Below, in pieces: positions 34,273 through 44,007 of a stretch of 64,000 bases of DNA (position 1 is the first letter of the stretch; every line of letters starts with the position of its first letter). The translations under genes and the position numbers were made by a program. Where the stretch lies: the NCBI GenBank assembly GCA_030015575.1, contig CM057340.1:750207632-750271631 (forward strand), written 5' to 3'. This stretch comes from Agapanthus africanus. Taxonomy: Eukaryota > Streptophyta > Magnoliopsida > Asparagales > Amaryllidaceae. The notes under the pieces were generated by a model. The model did not search any database and had not been told where the DNA came from. It was given only the letters and a program-made list of their open reading frames with translations.

Positions 34273-35079
34273 TTATGCTATTCCAGGCCTGTGAACCAGT
34301 ATGGCTCCTCGAGAAGGTGCAGGGGTACGTGCTGGAACGACTGGGGATTTCCTGAACTTGTTGATCAATTGCTCCTGAACTCTCGCCGCGTTGAGTACCT
34401 GTGCGAAAGTCTGCAACTCTAATGATGCAATCAACTGCTGCAACTCGAAATCAAGCCCCTGCAAGAAGCGTCTGGCCCTGGTGGCCTCTGAGGCGACCAT
34501 GTATGGGCCAAAACGGCTCAAACGGTTGAACTCTGCCGCATATACGTCCACTGGACGTCCATTCTGCTTCAATAGAATAAATCTTTCCTCCATCTCTGCC
34601 TTGGCGGTGGAAGGGAAATAATGATCTAGGAAGCACTCTTTGAATTTGCCCCACTCAATCGGCATGTCCAGCCTGCTTTCTTCCACTGACCACCATGTAC
34701 GGGCTTCATCTTCCAATTGGATCTTTATCACGTCCACCCTATCTTCATCTGGAACCCTGGCGGCTGTCAGTAAGTTCTCCATGTTCACTAACCATTGCTC
34801 GACCTCGAGGGGTTCAGCTAGCCCTGTGAACGCAGCTGGATGAAACCTCCGGAAGTCTGATACGGTACCAGCCCTAGCAGGGTAAGTTGGTGGAGTAGTG
34901 CCCTCGGGGGCGGTAATGAGTGCGGAGGGTCCTCCTGCAGCGGGAATCGCCCTGAGTCCCTCAGCGAGTAAGTCTGTCTTCCTCTCCTGAGCTTCTGCGA
35001 GAGAGGTCAGTGCACTAAGTATTCTTTCCGTGTGGTGCTGAGAACTGGAGTCCGAGGAGGGGTCGTTCGGGGACGTCAT
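34273..35079 (-). CDS. inner Tekay gag capsid region
   Basis: An ATG at 35079, about 100 bases after the primer-binding site, opens a 268-codon frame. It has a Ser/Asp-rich start (MTSPNDPSSDSSSQHHTERI) and the gag capsid pattern: FHPAAFTGLAEPLEVEQWL, ...DEARTWW, ...FKECFLDHYFPSTAKAEMEE, and RFLQGLDFELQQLI. It stops at TAA (34273-34275) followed at once by ATG in the same frame, then the zinc knuckles. Chromovirus gag-pol is normally one frame, so the TAA is either a mutated CAA or a read-through site. This is the only gene of the element without an internal break. Confidence 0.85.
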   Translation of the reverse strand: MTSPNDPSSDSSSQHHTERILSALTSLAEAQERKTDLLAEGLRAIPAAGGPSALITAPEGTTPPTYPARAGTVSDFRRFHPAAFTGLAEPLEVEQWLVNMENLLTAARVPDEDRVDVIKIQLEDEARTWWSVEESRLDMPIEWGKFKECFLDHYFPSTAKAEMEERFILLKQNGRPVDVYAAEFNRLSRFGPYMVASEATRARRFLQGLDFELQQLIASLELQTFAQVLNAARVQEQLINKFRKSPVVPARTPAPSRGAILVHRPGIA

Positions 35080-35185
35080 ATCGCTGGAAGATTCAAAAGA
35101 ATAAAATCAGATTCAAGGATGAAAATCAGGAATAGTGAAACGAAAATAATGCAATACAGTAGTTAATGTTACCCTTGTTACTAAA

Positions 35186-35201
35186 CCTGGCTTTGATACC
35201 A
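35186..35201 (-). other. primer-binding site of the inner Tekay element
   Basis: The minus strand reads TGGTATCAAAGCCAGG, one base away from the usual initiator-tRNA-Met site TGGTATCAGAGCCAGG, nine bases inside the 5' LTR. Confidence 0.95.
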
Positions 35202-35210
35202 ACAAAACCA

Positions 35211-38200
35211 TGTCACGCCCCGCTTCCCAAAATAAGGAAAACGAGGGATGACTAGGCCAGCCATGCTCCTACGGTCAAGAAATAATCCCGCCGTAGTCAC
35301 ACTTCGGCTTCTAGCATTACATGGTAATCAGTAAGCAAAGCACAGCAGTAAAGGAATTACATCACTAAATTATTACATTAAAATCCATTGTTCACAAATT
35401 ACAAATAAACATGAAGAGTTACTAACCAAGTTCAATTACACGATCTCTTTTTATGGAAAGCAGAAAAGAAAGAGAAGTACTCCGGACTAGATCTCCGTCA
35501 GCTCGAAAGGTAAATCCGTCTCCTGCGCTAGTTCTTCCACGAGATCTGAGCATGCATACTCAGGTCGTCAGAGCGACGTAATAGCAATATTATTATAATG
35601 ATGTGAAACAGGTAAATTAGGTAATAACAGTGAAAGTACAATGCGTGTAATCACCATGTCATTATATGATGCAAAGTATGATCTGTGTCCCTATCAGTCT
35701 CTAGGTCATGTTTGAAATCGTATAGTGGAAATGAGGATCATGTTTAACAGGAGTCTCGTACATACCCGAGACAATGACCCACATGCCCGGGACATAACCC
35801 TGTCAGCCGGATCGCTAGATCCTACCTAATATATATATCACTGCTCGAATGATCATCCTCTAAAACACGGTCCCGCTAAATACGATTCTCTTTCCACTTC
35901 GATTTCCCCCTTTTCCCCAGGTATACACTATTTATGATTTTGATTTAGTCGTGTACAAGTATACCAATGGCACGGTTTTATCACCGTTCACTGTATCAAT
36001 CACTGTCACGGATCATTCACTTTACATTGGTGTACTCGACACTCCTAAACCAATATCATTCACGCACGATAATGCAATGTCCACTGAACACTAACACGAA
36101 CTAACACTATGTATATGGCAAATGGGGTAAGATATGTGTATGTATGCCATTAACAAGCCATGTATGTTATGAATCAATATGCACGTCATCAACTTACAAA
36201 AATTGCATAAATTCATATATTCGGAATTCAACGAAATAATACAACTACGATAATAAGCACACTCTGTCATCAGTTCATCAAAATTGGTTTCAGTTCGATT
36301 GGGTTTCCGGTATTCAAGTTACAGCCGTTTCATTTTAAATGCCCACGACAGGAAATTCAGTTTCTGAACTGAACGTCTGTTTCGCGACACGAATTTCACC
36401 CAGTTGGGTTCAGAATTTAGCGACGCTACAGTTGAATAAAATCTAGGGTTTCCAATAGGGTATTCAACTCAACATACAGATTCTCAATTGCGTCTGTACG
36501 TCGAACGTTATACACTGTTTAACACTAGTTTGTCACCTCTGAATCTGTTTTGGACTGTTATACGTCCTGACTTTTAATTTACAAATTAAATAGCAAACGA
36601 CGATGAAATGGAATGAAACCATTTGTGTTATTTAGATAACATATTTACCTTTAATAAACTGCAGAGTTCCACAACATACGAGTTCAGAAAACAAGGTGAC
36701 ACGCATTACGGGACAGTAAACAGTAACCAGAGTCGCTCTGGACTGCAGTCCAAAGCCGCACTCCGATCTAAATATCGTCACAATTTCAGTACAGAAACCA
36801 TTAGAAACTTACATGGGGTTATATTTTGTCGAGTCGGCTTCGATTTAAGCCCTTGAACGCATCATTTCAGTATGTATATAATTTATGGTGATTTTAACAA
36901 TTTTCAGATACGGTAAATTTCTAGTTTTACGGGTATATTTGGGGGTATTCATTTTAGTCACTAACAGTCGTATTTTCCAGTGAGATTTATACAAGGTATT
37001 CATTATCACACGGGCCAGTATAGGAAATCCAATTCCGTCAAATTAGATGAATATTTTCATTGGGATCATGCATCGAACAGGTATGTCATATAATTTATCG
37101 GAAATTGTAAATTTGTAAGTTATACGATTTGAGTTTGTAACACGAATAGATTAGCGTGTAGCAAGTAAAATACTTGCATGGAAACGTTTCGTGGATGCAC
37201 GGCGGCGGCAACGTCACGAACGCGCGACGAACGGCGTGAATTGGTTTGCACGACCTTGGCTCGCGATACGGGTTTGACGTCGGAGCTGTCCGGAGACGTC
37301 TTGTGCTTGCTGGAAGCGGAGGGGTGCTCAGTGGTTCTCTGCGAGTGCGCTGGGGTCGACGACGGTCGGCGGCGGCGCTCCGGCGATGGCCAACAGTGGG
37401 GGTGCGTGGATGTGTTGTGGTTTTTTGTGTTTTGAAGATAGAGAGAGAGTAGGTAGGGGCTCGGGTGTGGACTTTTGGGAGGAGGTGGAGGAGATACTGA
37501 TGACGAGGAGGGTGTAGGATGGTCGACGATGTGGTGGGGTTCGCCGGCGAGAGGGTGCCAGGTGGCTGTGGTGGCGTGCAGGGATTCTCGTTTGGGTTGA
37601 GAGAGCTCGGTGGTGGAGTGAGTCAGGGGCTCTGTTGGTGGAGAGGAGTGAGCGAGGGAGGAGTACGAGGTGGTGGGGTCGTCGGCGGCGTTGTCGTCGT
37701 CGGTGTAGAGATGGAGGCAATGGGTTTCGTAGTGGGTTGAGAGAGAGAAGGTTTAAGAGTTGGAGAGTTTGAGAGAGTGAGGAGAAAGGGGAGACGAGGG
37801 GAGTAGGTTGAGTAGATCGGGAGGGGACGCGCGAGTCGTGGGGAAACGGCTTGCGACGTGGCCGTGAGAAGCGGATCCTAGAAAGAGCGAGCGGGAAAAG
37901 AGATATAGACGTTGGGGAGAAGGAGGTACTGTAGCGGGTCGGGTAGGAGGCGCGGGTGCGGGCTTGGAAGGTGTGGGCTGTGGGGGAAACGGGCTGGCGG
38001 GCTTGGGAAAATAAAAGCTTGGCTGAGAAATTATCACTTGGGGATTTGGAGGGCTGAGGTTTGGAGGCTGGGCCGGGGGCTTAAGAATTTTAATGTTAAT
38101 ATTTTATTTTATTTGTTGGGCTGGGTTGTGTATATTAAGGGTTTTAATTGAATTTTAGATTTTGTTTTGGGTTTAGATTCTTAATTGGTTTTGATTAAGC

Positions 38201-38308
38201 TGAATATTGGAACTTAAGCAACCGATTACAAACAAACTTCACGAGGAAAAAATATCAGGAAGCAATCGGGAACTAGGAAAATTTTATAGATAGGAACGGG
38301 GATTTACA
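35211..38308 (-). repeat. 5' LTR of the inner Tekay element
   Basis: 3098 bp, TGTCACGCCC to GGGGATTTACA on the + strand. It matches 27468-30594 throughout except for the ~30-bp deletion near 38298 and scattered substitutions. Confidence 0.95.
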
Positions 38309-38313
38309 TGTAA
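38309..38313. repeat. TSD of the inner Tekay element (right)
   Basis: TGTAA, matching 27463-27467. Confidence 0.95.
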
Positions 38314-40020
38314 CGACCTCAAGTTTGAGTCTCTGAAAATCTTTAATGATGCTCCTCTGACTGGTCAACATCATGACCGCTGGCTTGCGACTGAGAGCAT
38401 CTGGTACAACATTTACTTTTTCCGGATGATATTGAAGGTCCAAATCATAATCCGCCATCAGTTCTAGCCATCGGCGCTGCCTCATATTTAGTTCTTTCTG
38501 AGTGAAGACATACTTCAGACTCTTGTGATCCGTGTACACCTCCACCTTCTCGCCCAACGGGTAATGCATCCAGATCTTCAACGCAAAAACCACTGCGGCT
38601 AACTCCAAGTCATGCGTAGGGTAGTTCCTCTCATGATTTCTCAGCTGTCGTGAGGCGTAAGCAACCACCCGACCGTGCCACATCAGAACAAAGCCTAAGC
38701 CCTTCTCTGAGGCATCACTATATATCACCAAACCACCGGAATCATCTGGCACTGTAAGAATGGGCACCGTGGTTAACTTCTGCTTCAGGGTCTCAAATGC
38801 CCGAGTACACTCCTCTGTCCACACAAACGGTACATCCTTCCGTGTCAGCCTCGTCAAAGGTTCAGCGATTCTTGAATAATCTTGAACGAACCGCCGATAA
38901 TACCCTGCCAGTCCCAGAAAGCTTCTGATCTCGGCCACTGACTTCGGTGTTGGCCAATCTCTGACAGATTCTATCTTTGCCGGATCCATTGAGATGCCTT
39001 CGCCCGAAACAATGTGTCCTAAGAACTGAACCTTGTCGAGCCAGAACTCACACTTGCTCAATTTTGCATACAGCTTCTCTTCCCGAAGAATGTGTAGAAC
39101 CGTGCGCAAGTGCTCGACGTGCCTCCCGGGTCTTCGAGTAGACTAGTATGTCGTCGATAAATACAACGACGAACGTGTCCAAGTACTTCACAAACACCCT
39201 GTTCATCAAATCTATAAATATCGCTGGAACATTGGTAACACCGAACAGCATCACATGAAACTCGTAGTGTCCGTATCGGCTCCTGAAAGCCATCTTGCAT
39301 ATATTCTCGGCCGCTACTCTGATTTGATGATAGCCCGAACGGAGATCGAACTTCGAAAGTACCTTGGCCCTACTTAACTGATCAAATAAGTCATCGATGC
39401 GCGGAATTGGGTATTTGTTCTTTATCGTGACTTTGTGCAGCTCCCGATAGTCTATGTACATCCGCAGCGATCCATCATTTTTCTTCACCAACAGAACTGG
39501 TGCACCCCACGGTGAAGCGCTTGGCCGGATAAATCTCTTCTCCAGGAGTCTTCAATTTGCTTCTTCAATTCTGCCAACTCAACCAGTGCCATTCTGTACG
39601 GTGCCTTAGAAACTGGTGTTGTACCTGGAGTCAAATCAATCGAGAATTCCAATACGCGTGGAGGTGGTAGACCTGGTAAATCTACAGAAAACACGTCCAG
39701 GAAATCCCGAACAATCTCTGGGGCTGGGCTCTCATCAATCTCCATAGCTGTCAACTCTTTTGGCTTGGTTCTATACTTGGCTGGCTCCAAAGATTCGCTC
39801 CCGCCTTCGAAAATAAACTCTGGGTGATTGGGAATGCGGAAAGTCACATTCCTTGCTCCGCAATCAATAACTGCATGGAAGGCACTCATCCAATCCATCC
39901 CGAGAATTGCGTCATAGCTGCCTGTTCCGATCAAAAGAAATTCGCATAGAATTTCCTGCCATACACTACAGCCGGACAGGATCTACATTCTCGACTAGAT
40001 ACTATAACACCATTACCCGT
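38314..40020 (-). pseudogene. outer Tekay pol: protease, RT and RNase H part
   Basis: It reads on the minus strand from about 40020: protease end (DAILGMDWMSAFHAVIDCG), [22 protein letters not shown] ([22 protein letters not shown]) and RNase H ([18 protein letters not shown], ...[20 protein letters not shown]), to the point where the inner element inserted. Small deletions near 39940, 39545 and 39122 shift the frame, as comparison with the inner copy shows. The rest of the protease, gag and the 5' LTR are missing because the Tat element begins at 40021. They should lie to the right of the window. Confidence 0.9.
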
Positions 40021-40063
40021 TGTTCCCTGATTTAAAATCAGGAAAAAGCTTCAGAGGAAGCAT

Positions 40064-40320
40064 CACGTGCTAGCACGTGACCAGTGGCCACGTGTTGGCA
40101 CGTGACGTTTAAAGCAGCGGCACAGAGCACATTCATCCCCTGATTAAAAAAAAGTCAAGAAAAAGCTTCAGAAGAGGCATCACGTGCTCACACGTGACCA
40201 TTGGTCACGTGTGAGCACGTGATGGTTAAGCAGTGGTCAGAGAACAGAGCGCAGAAGAAGAAAAGCCCATTCCAGGGGTCACGTGCTTACACGTGACCAG
40301 GGGTCACGTGGCCACACGTG
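40064..40320 (+). promoter_or_regulatory. phased G-box dyad array in U3 of the Tat LTR
   Basis: Twelve perfect CACGTG boxes form six pairs starting at 40064/40074, 40089/40099, 40181/40191, 40206/40216, 40280/40290 and 40305/40315. Within pairs the spacing is always 10 bp. Neighbouring pairs are always 25 bp apart (40064-40089, 40181-40206, 40280-40305). TCACGTGCTAGCACGTGA at 40063 is a perfect 18-bp palindrome, and 40179-40225 is a perfect inverted repeat around one base. G-boxes bind plant bZIP/bHLH regulators. The array ends about 345 bp upstream of the TATA box, so an enhancer role is inferred. Confidence 0.9.
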
Positions 40321-40663
40321 ACCGGCTTTAAAAGCCTTATTCTTTAACATAATTAAATTCTGAGGAGAGATCATTCAAATCTTTCCAAAATGGAGAAGAA
40401 TTATCTGAAACCGTTGGATTAAAAATCTAAAGGTGATTAAATATCACCAATTTATGGAAAAACCTTGGGCTTGGAAAGATTTCCCCCTAAATCTAACCGA
40501 AATAACAAAGAGATATCTTTGGATTTAAAATCCAATGGTGAATAAAATTCACCTGATAATCTAAAGGCCCAGATTAATGATGAAGATAAATCAAATCTCT
40601 CAAAAAACAAATCAAATCTTTCAATGAAAGATTCACTAAAACAGATTGATACTTTTCCTGCTC

Positions 40664-40670
40664 TATAAAT
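40664..40670 (+). promoter_or_regulatory. TATA box of the Tat LTR
   Basis: TATAAAT in the context GCTCTATAAATAAGAGCC, matching the solo LTR copy. Transcription should start about 30 bp downstream, near 40695. Confidence 0.75.
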
Positions 40671-40799
40671 AAGAGCCAAATAAGAGAATTAAAAAAGAGG
40701 ATAGAGAGAGAGAGAGATAGAGCCTTGGAATCTGGAAAATTCAGAAGGAAGAATTTGATTCTCTACAAAAAGAAAAACCCTAGGTAAGAAAAGAGAGGC

Positions 40800-41330
40800 T
40801 TCAAAAGAGAATTTAATTCTCAAAAGAGTTTAACTCTTAATATAAAGAAAAGAACTTAGTTCTTTCTCTGGTGGAGGATCTACAAAGTGCACATCTCCCC
40901 ATGAATTGAGAATTTAATTCTCATTGGGTTGAGATTCTGCCATGCAGATCTAAAACATAGAGGAGGAATTGAGTTTTGAGAATTCAATTCTCACAGAATT
41001 ATAGGAATTTAATTCCTTTGAGATAAAATTAGGGTTTAACCCTATATTATAGGAATTTAATTCCTTAAAAATGGACAGATCCACGGTTTAACCCTAATTG
41101 AGAACTTAATTCTCTAAAACTCACAGGAATTTAATTCCCTTAAAAAAGAAATTAGGGTTTCACCCTATGCCAGAATTTATTTCTTTACATATATAGGGAA
41201 TTTAATTCCTACAGAAAAGAAATTAGGGTTTAACCCTATCTAAGAAAACAGGAATTTAATTTCTCTAAAGTTTATTGCTAGGGTTTAACCCTATGAAGAA
41301 TTTAATTTTTAAAAGATGAACAGATCTTTA
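40800..41330. repeat. TTTAA-core short palindromes in the transcribed LTR
   Basis: Dozens of short perfect palindromes share the core TTTAA or TTAA with different arms: AGGGTTTAACCCT, GAGAATTTAATTCTC, AGGAATTTAATTCC, AGAGTTTAACTCT. The same types occur in the solo LTR at 18840-19340. They make this part of the leader RNA rich in small stems. Confidence 0.85.
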
Positions 41331-41351
41331 AAGCATACAAAGAACCAGAAT

Positions 41352-41634
41352 CACGTGCTACCACGTGACCTCTGTAAAGATCCACAGAAAAGAGCTTTGA
41401 GGCAACGCTTCACGTACCCCACGTGACCCCTGGAGCACACAGAGAAAAAGGCAAAAGAAACAGAAAAGAGCTCTAGGGCGCTCTCACGTGCTACCACGTG
41501 ACCCCTTGGCTGAAGCTCTAACAGACAAACACCCAAATTCCCATCACGTGACAGCACGTGATACTTCAAAGTATTCAATATTTTTGACAGAACAAAATAA
41601 AGGGAAGCAGGGCGCTCTCACGTGCTACCACGTG
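41352..41634 (+). promoter_or_regulatory. second G-box dyad group, downstream of TATA (Tat LTR)
   Basis: Pairs at 41352/41362, 41485/41495, 41545/41555 and 41619/41629 keep the 10-bp spacing. One decayed pair (CACGTA 41411, CACGTG 41420) has 9 bp. Confidence 0.8.
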
Positions 41635-41648
41635 ACCCCTCTTGCCTT

Positions 41649-41957
41649 AGTGTTTAACACTAAATTAAAATCTCTGTATCCAGTGTTAACACTGATTTGC
41701 TCTAGTGTTCAAACACTAATTTAAAAAAAAACTTTATTTGCAGTGTTTAACACTGCATTTTATTTAGTGTTTAACACTAATTTAAAATCTCTGTTCCCAG
41801 TGATTAACACTGATTTGCCTTAGTGTTAAACACTAATTTGAAATCTCTATTGCTAGTGTTTAACACTGATTATCTTTTAGTGTTAAACGCTAACTTGCTA
41901 ATCTTGATCTCAGTGTTCAACATTGTTGGTCTTTAGTGTTTAACACTAGCTTCAGCC
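41649..41957. repeat. AGTGTTTAACACT palindrome array
   Basis: About eleven copies of AGTGTTTAACACT or close variants at irregular 20-40 bp intervals, separated by ATTTAAAATCTCTG-like spacers. Four copies occur in the solo LTR (19698-19900). Confidence 0.9.
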
Positions 41958-42246
41958 CAATTGGCTAAGTTTCTAGAGGCAAAGCCTCTCCTTCAATGAA
42001 CCAACAGAAGGCCAATATTCCAAACATGATTGGACTTAGCCCAAGCTGGCCATAAGTCCTCAATTCAAACTTAACTGGGCTAATGGGCTCATAATATAAT
42101 TAAGCGGTCTTGGTTCCAAATTGGGCCAAAGATCATTTAATCTACCTTAGTTTAAGGGTAAATCTCTTCACTCCTTTGATACTTGGCGTTGTAATCCCTC
42201 AACGTCTTCAAAGAGGTGACGGGTCCCGAAGACATACATTGATACG

Positions 42247-42640
42247 GACTGTGGGGTCCTTAAACTCATGGACTATGATGTCCTTATCCTTGACCGGAAT
42301 GTCTTAAAACTAACAACGGACTATGAGGTCCTTAACCTTGACCGTGATGTCTTAAAACTAACGCCGGACTTTGGGGTCCTTAAACTCATGGACTATGATG
42401 TCCTTAACCTTGACCGGAATGTCTTAAAACTAACAACGGACTATGATGTCCTTAACCTTGACCGTGATGTCTTAAAACTAACGCCGGACTGTGGAGTCCT
42501 TAAACCCATGGACTATGATGTTCTTAACCTTGACCGCAATGTCTTAAAACTAATATTGGACCGCAATATCCTTAAACTACCTATGGACCGCAATGTCCTT
42601 AAACTATATATTGACCGCGATGTCATTAAACTAAGCAACA
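42247..42640. repeat. GGAC...GTCC tandem array of the Tat LTR
   Basis: Units such as GGACTGTGGGGTCCTTAAAC, GGACTATGATGTCCTTAACC and GACCGTGATGTCTTAAAACT repeat for ~390 bp. Related to the arrays at 20362-20640 and 63128-63420. Confidence 0.9.
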
Positions 42641-43192
42641 GGGCCCCCCTAATTACGCTCTTGTTGGATCTAAACGGTCCCGTTAAGTTGATCTTAGTCT
42701 AAAAACTAGACTAACGTATCCTTAACAAATGTTTATATTGATCTTAGTCTCAAATGAGGCTAACGTATCCTTAAACCCAAACCCCCAAACCCAAATCTAA
42801 GATAATACGGATTTGGACTAGTCCACGCCCTACGGGCGACGACATAACTCAGTCTCCGTATACAATTCACGGGCAACCAAACACAAAACAAACACACACG
42901 ACATGAAGTGATCATCTGGAGAAGGAGAAAGTTGTTACCGTAATGCGGTAGCGTAATTAACTACAGGGGCTTGCGCCTGCAGGGAAGAGCGTCCCCACAA
43001 TCAAAAACCCCTCAAGCGAGGGGGAATCTGACGAAGTCTGCTACATCGGACGCATCCGTTTAAACCTTCGATATGCGGTGCCATAAATCAACTTGGCATC
43101 TTCGGAGAGGTAGACGGATAGCACCAATTAGCATCTGCCCCGAATTTCAGGCAAGACGTCCGTCGCGCCATCTTTCGGAGGGGAACAGATTC

Positions 43193-43210
43193 TGGCACGC
43201 CCGGTGGGAC
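43193..43210 (+). other. primer-binding-like site of the Tat element
   Basis: TGGCACGCCCGGTGGGAC lies five bases after the LTR end, where the PBS should be. It is not the tRNA-Met type. I recall similar sites in Tat elements but cannot name the tRNA with confidence. Confidence 0.65.
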
Positions 43211-43337
43211 CTTTTCCTCTTTCCACTCCACACTTCGTGTGTCGTCTTCGCGAACGAGTCGCGGTTTGTTAATGGTTGCCTTTGGATTTCAAATTACTAA
43301 GATTTAGTCTTTTTCCTGGTGCAGAAATCAAGCATCA

Positions 43338-43904
43338 ATGGCATCCAACTGCTCGAGCTGCTCGAAATGCAAGTGCAACAAACGCTCCGCCTCACCTGGA
43401 GGTGTAGCCTATGGGCCTCAAGCGGCCTCCATCCTTGCCATGCCAGTGGAACAGGTGGCTCAAGCCACCACCGGTCTGTTCTTCGGGACCATATTCCCGC
43501 CCACAAGCTTCACCATTCCAGTGCCCGCAGCGGAAGCGCAAAAGAAGTCGGTCTTCGATCGGCTCACTGCTATAACGGCCCCTCTCAACGGGTCGTCCAA
43601 TGTCAAGCCGGCAGCCTCGGTCTTTACCAGGCTGAACCCGAACCCTAATAGGCCTGCCAAAAAGTCCATGACTCCTGACATGGCCATCGCAAAGAAGACA
43701 GCCATCTCCATTCCTGAAGTCATCAAAACGGCTTCTCCTGCTAAAGAGTCGGTCTTTTCAAGGCTGATTATTCCGGCTCCTGCTCCTGCCCGAGGGTCTA
43801 TTTTTAACAGATTGAACACCACCACTCAAAAGACGTCAGTCTTCAAGAGGCTGGCACCAGCGGTGTCTCATACAGATGGGGGTGCAAAACGAAACCATCC
43901 CTAG
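43338..43904 (+). CDS. Tat element N-terminal gag segment with SVFxRL repeats
   Basis: An ATG shortly after the leader opens 188 codons. The start is Cys-rich (MASNCSSCSKCKCNKRS). The rest is Ala/Pro/Lys-rich and carries five copies of a motif S-V/I-F-x-R-L, each followed by about 20-40 residues: KKSVFDRL, ASVFTRLN, ESVFSRLI, GSIFNRLN, TSVFKRLA. Repeats of this kind precede gag in some plant Tat elements, but their role is unknown to me. The frame differs from the main polyprotein that starts at 44008, so a frameshift between 43870 and 44008 separates them, or this is a separate product. Confidence 0.6.
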   Translation: MASNCSSCSKCKCNKRSASPGGVAYGPQAASILAMPVEQVAQATTGLFFGTIFPPTSFTIPVPAAEAQKKSVFDRLTAITAPLNGSSNVKPAASVFTRLNPNPNRPAKKSMTPDMAIAKKTAISIPEVIKTASPAKESVFSRLIIPAPAPARGSIFNRLNTTTQKTSVFKRLAPAVSHTDGGAKRNHP

Positions 43905-44007
43905 CACCGGACCAGCTCCAACGGCTCGGCACGCTTGACGTCGCCACTGGCACCGAGTAAGGAAGGCCGGGGGCAACTCCCCCTCAGGACTGACTCTACC
44001 GGCTCCA

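Larger units (their letters stand above)
27468..38308 (-). mobile_element. complete Tekay/Del chromovirus LTR retrotransposon (inner)
   Basis: A 10.8 kb Ty3/gypsy element with two LTRs of ~3.1 kb, an initiator-tRNA-Met PBS, a PPT, gag-pol in one frame and a perfect 5-bp TSD. Gene order gag, protease, RT, RNase H, integrase and a C-terminal chromodomain-like segment puts it in the chromovirus Tekay/Del lineage. It lies inside the pol gene of a related outer element in the same orientation. LTRs differ by only a few bases per hundred by eye, so insertion is fairly recent, yet the polyprotein has eight in-frame stops. Confidence 0.95.
40021..43187 (+). repeat. 5' LTR of the Tat element
   Basis: It runs TGTTCCCTGATT to ...TTTCGGAGGGGAACA, followed by the PBS-like site. 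Layout: U3 with a G-box array, TATA at 40664, then ~2.5 kb of transcribed LTR rich in short palindromes, a TGTTTAACA array and a GGAC...GTCC tandem array. Confidence 0.9.
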
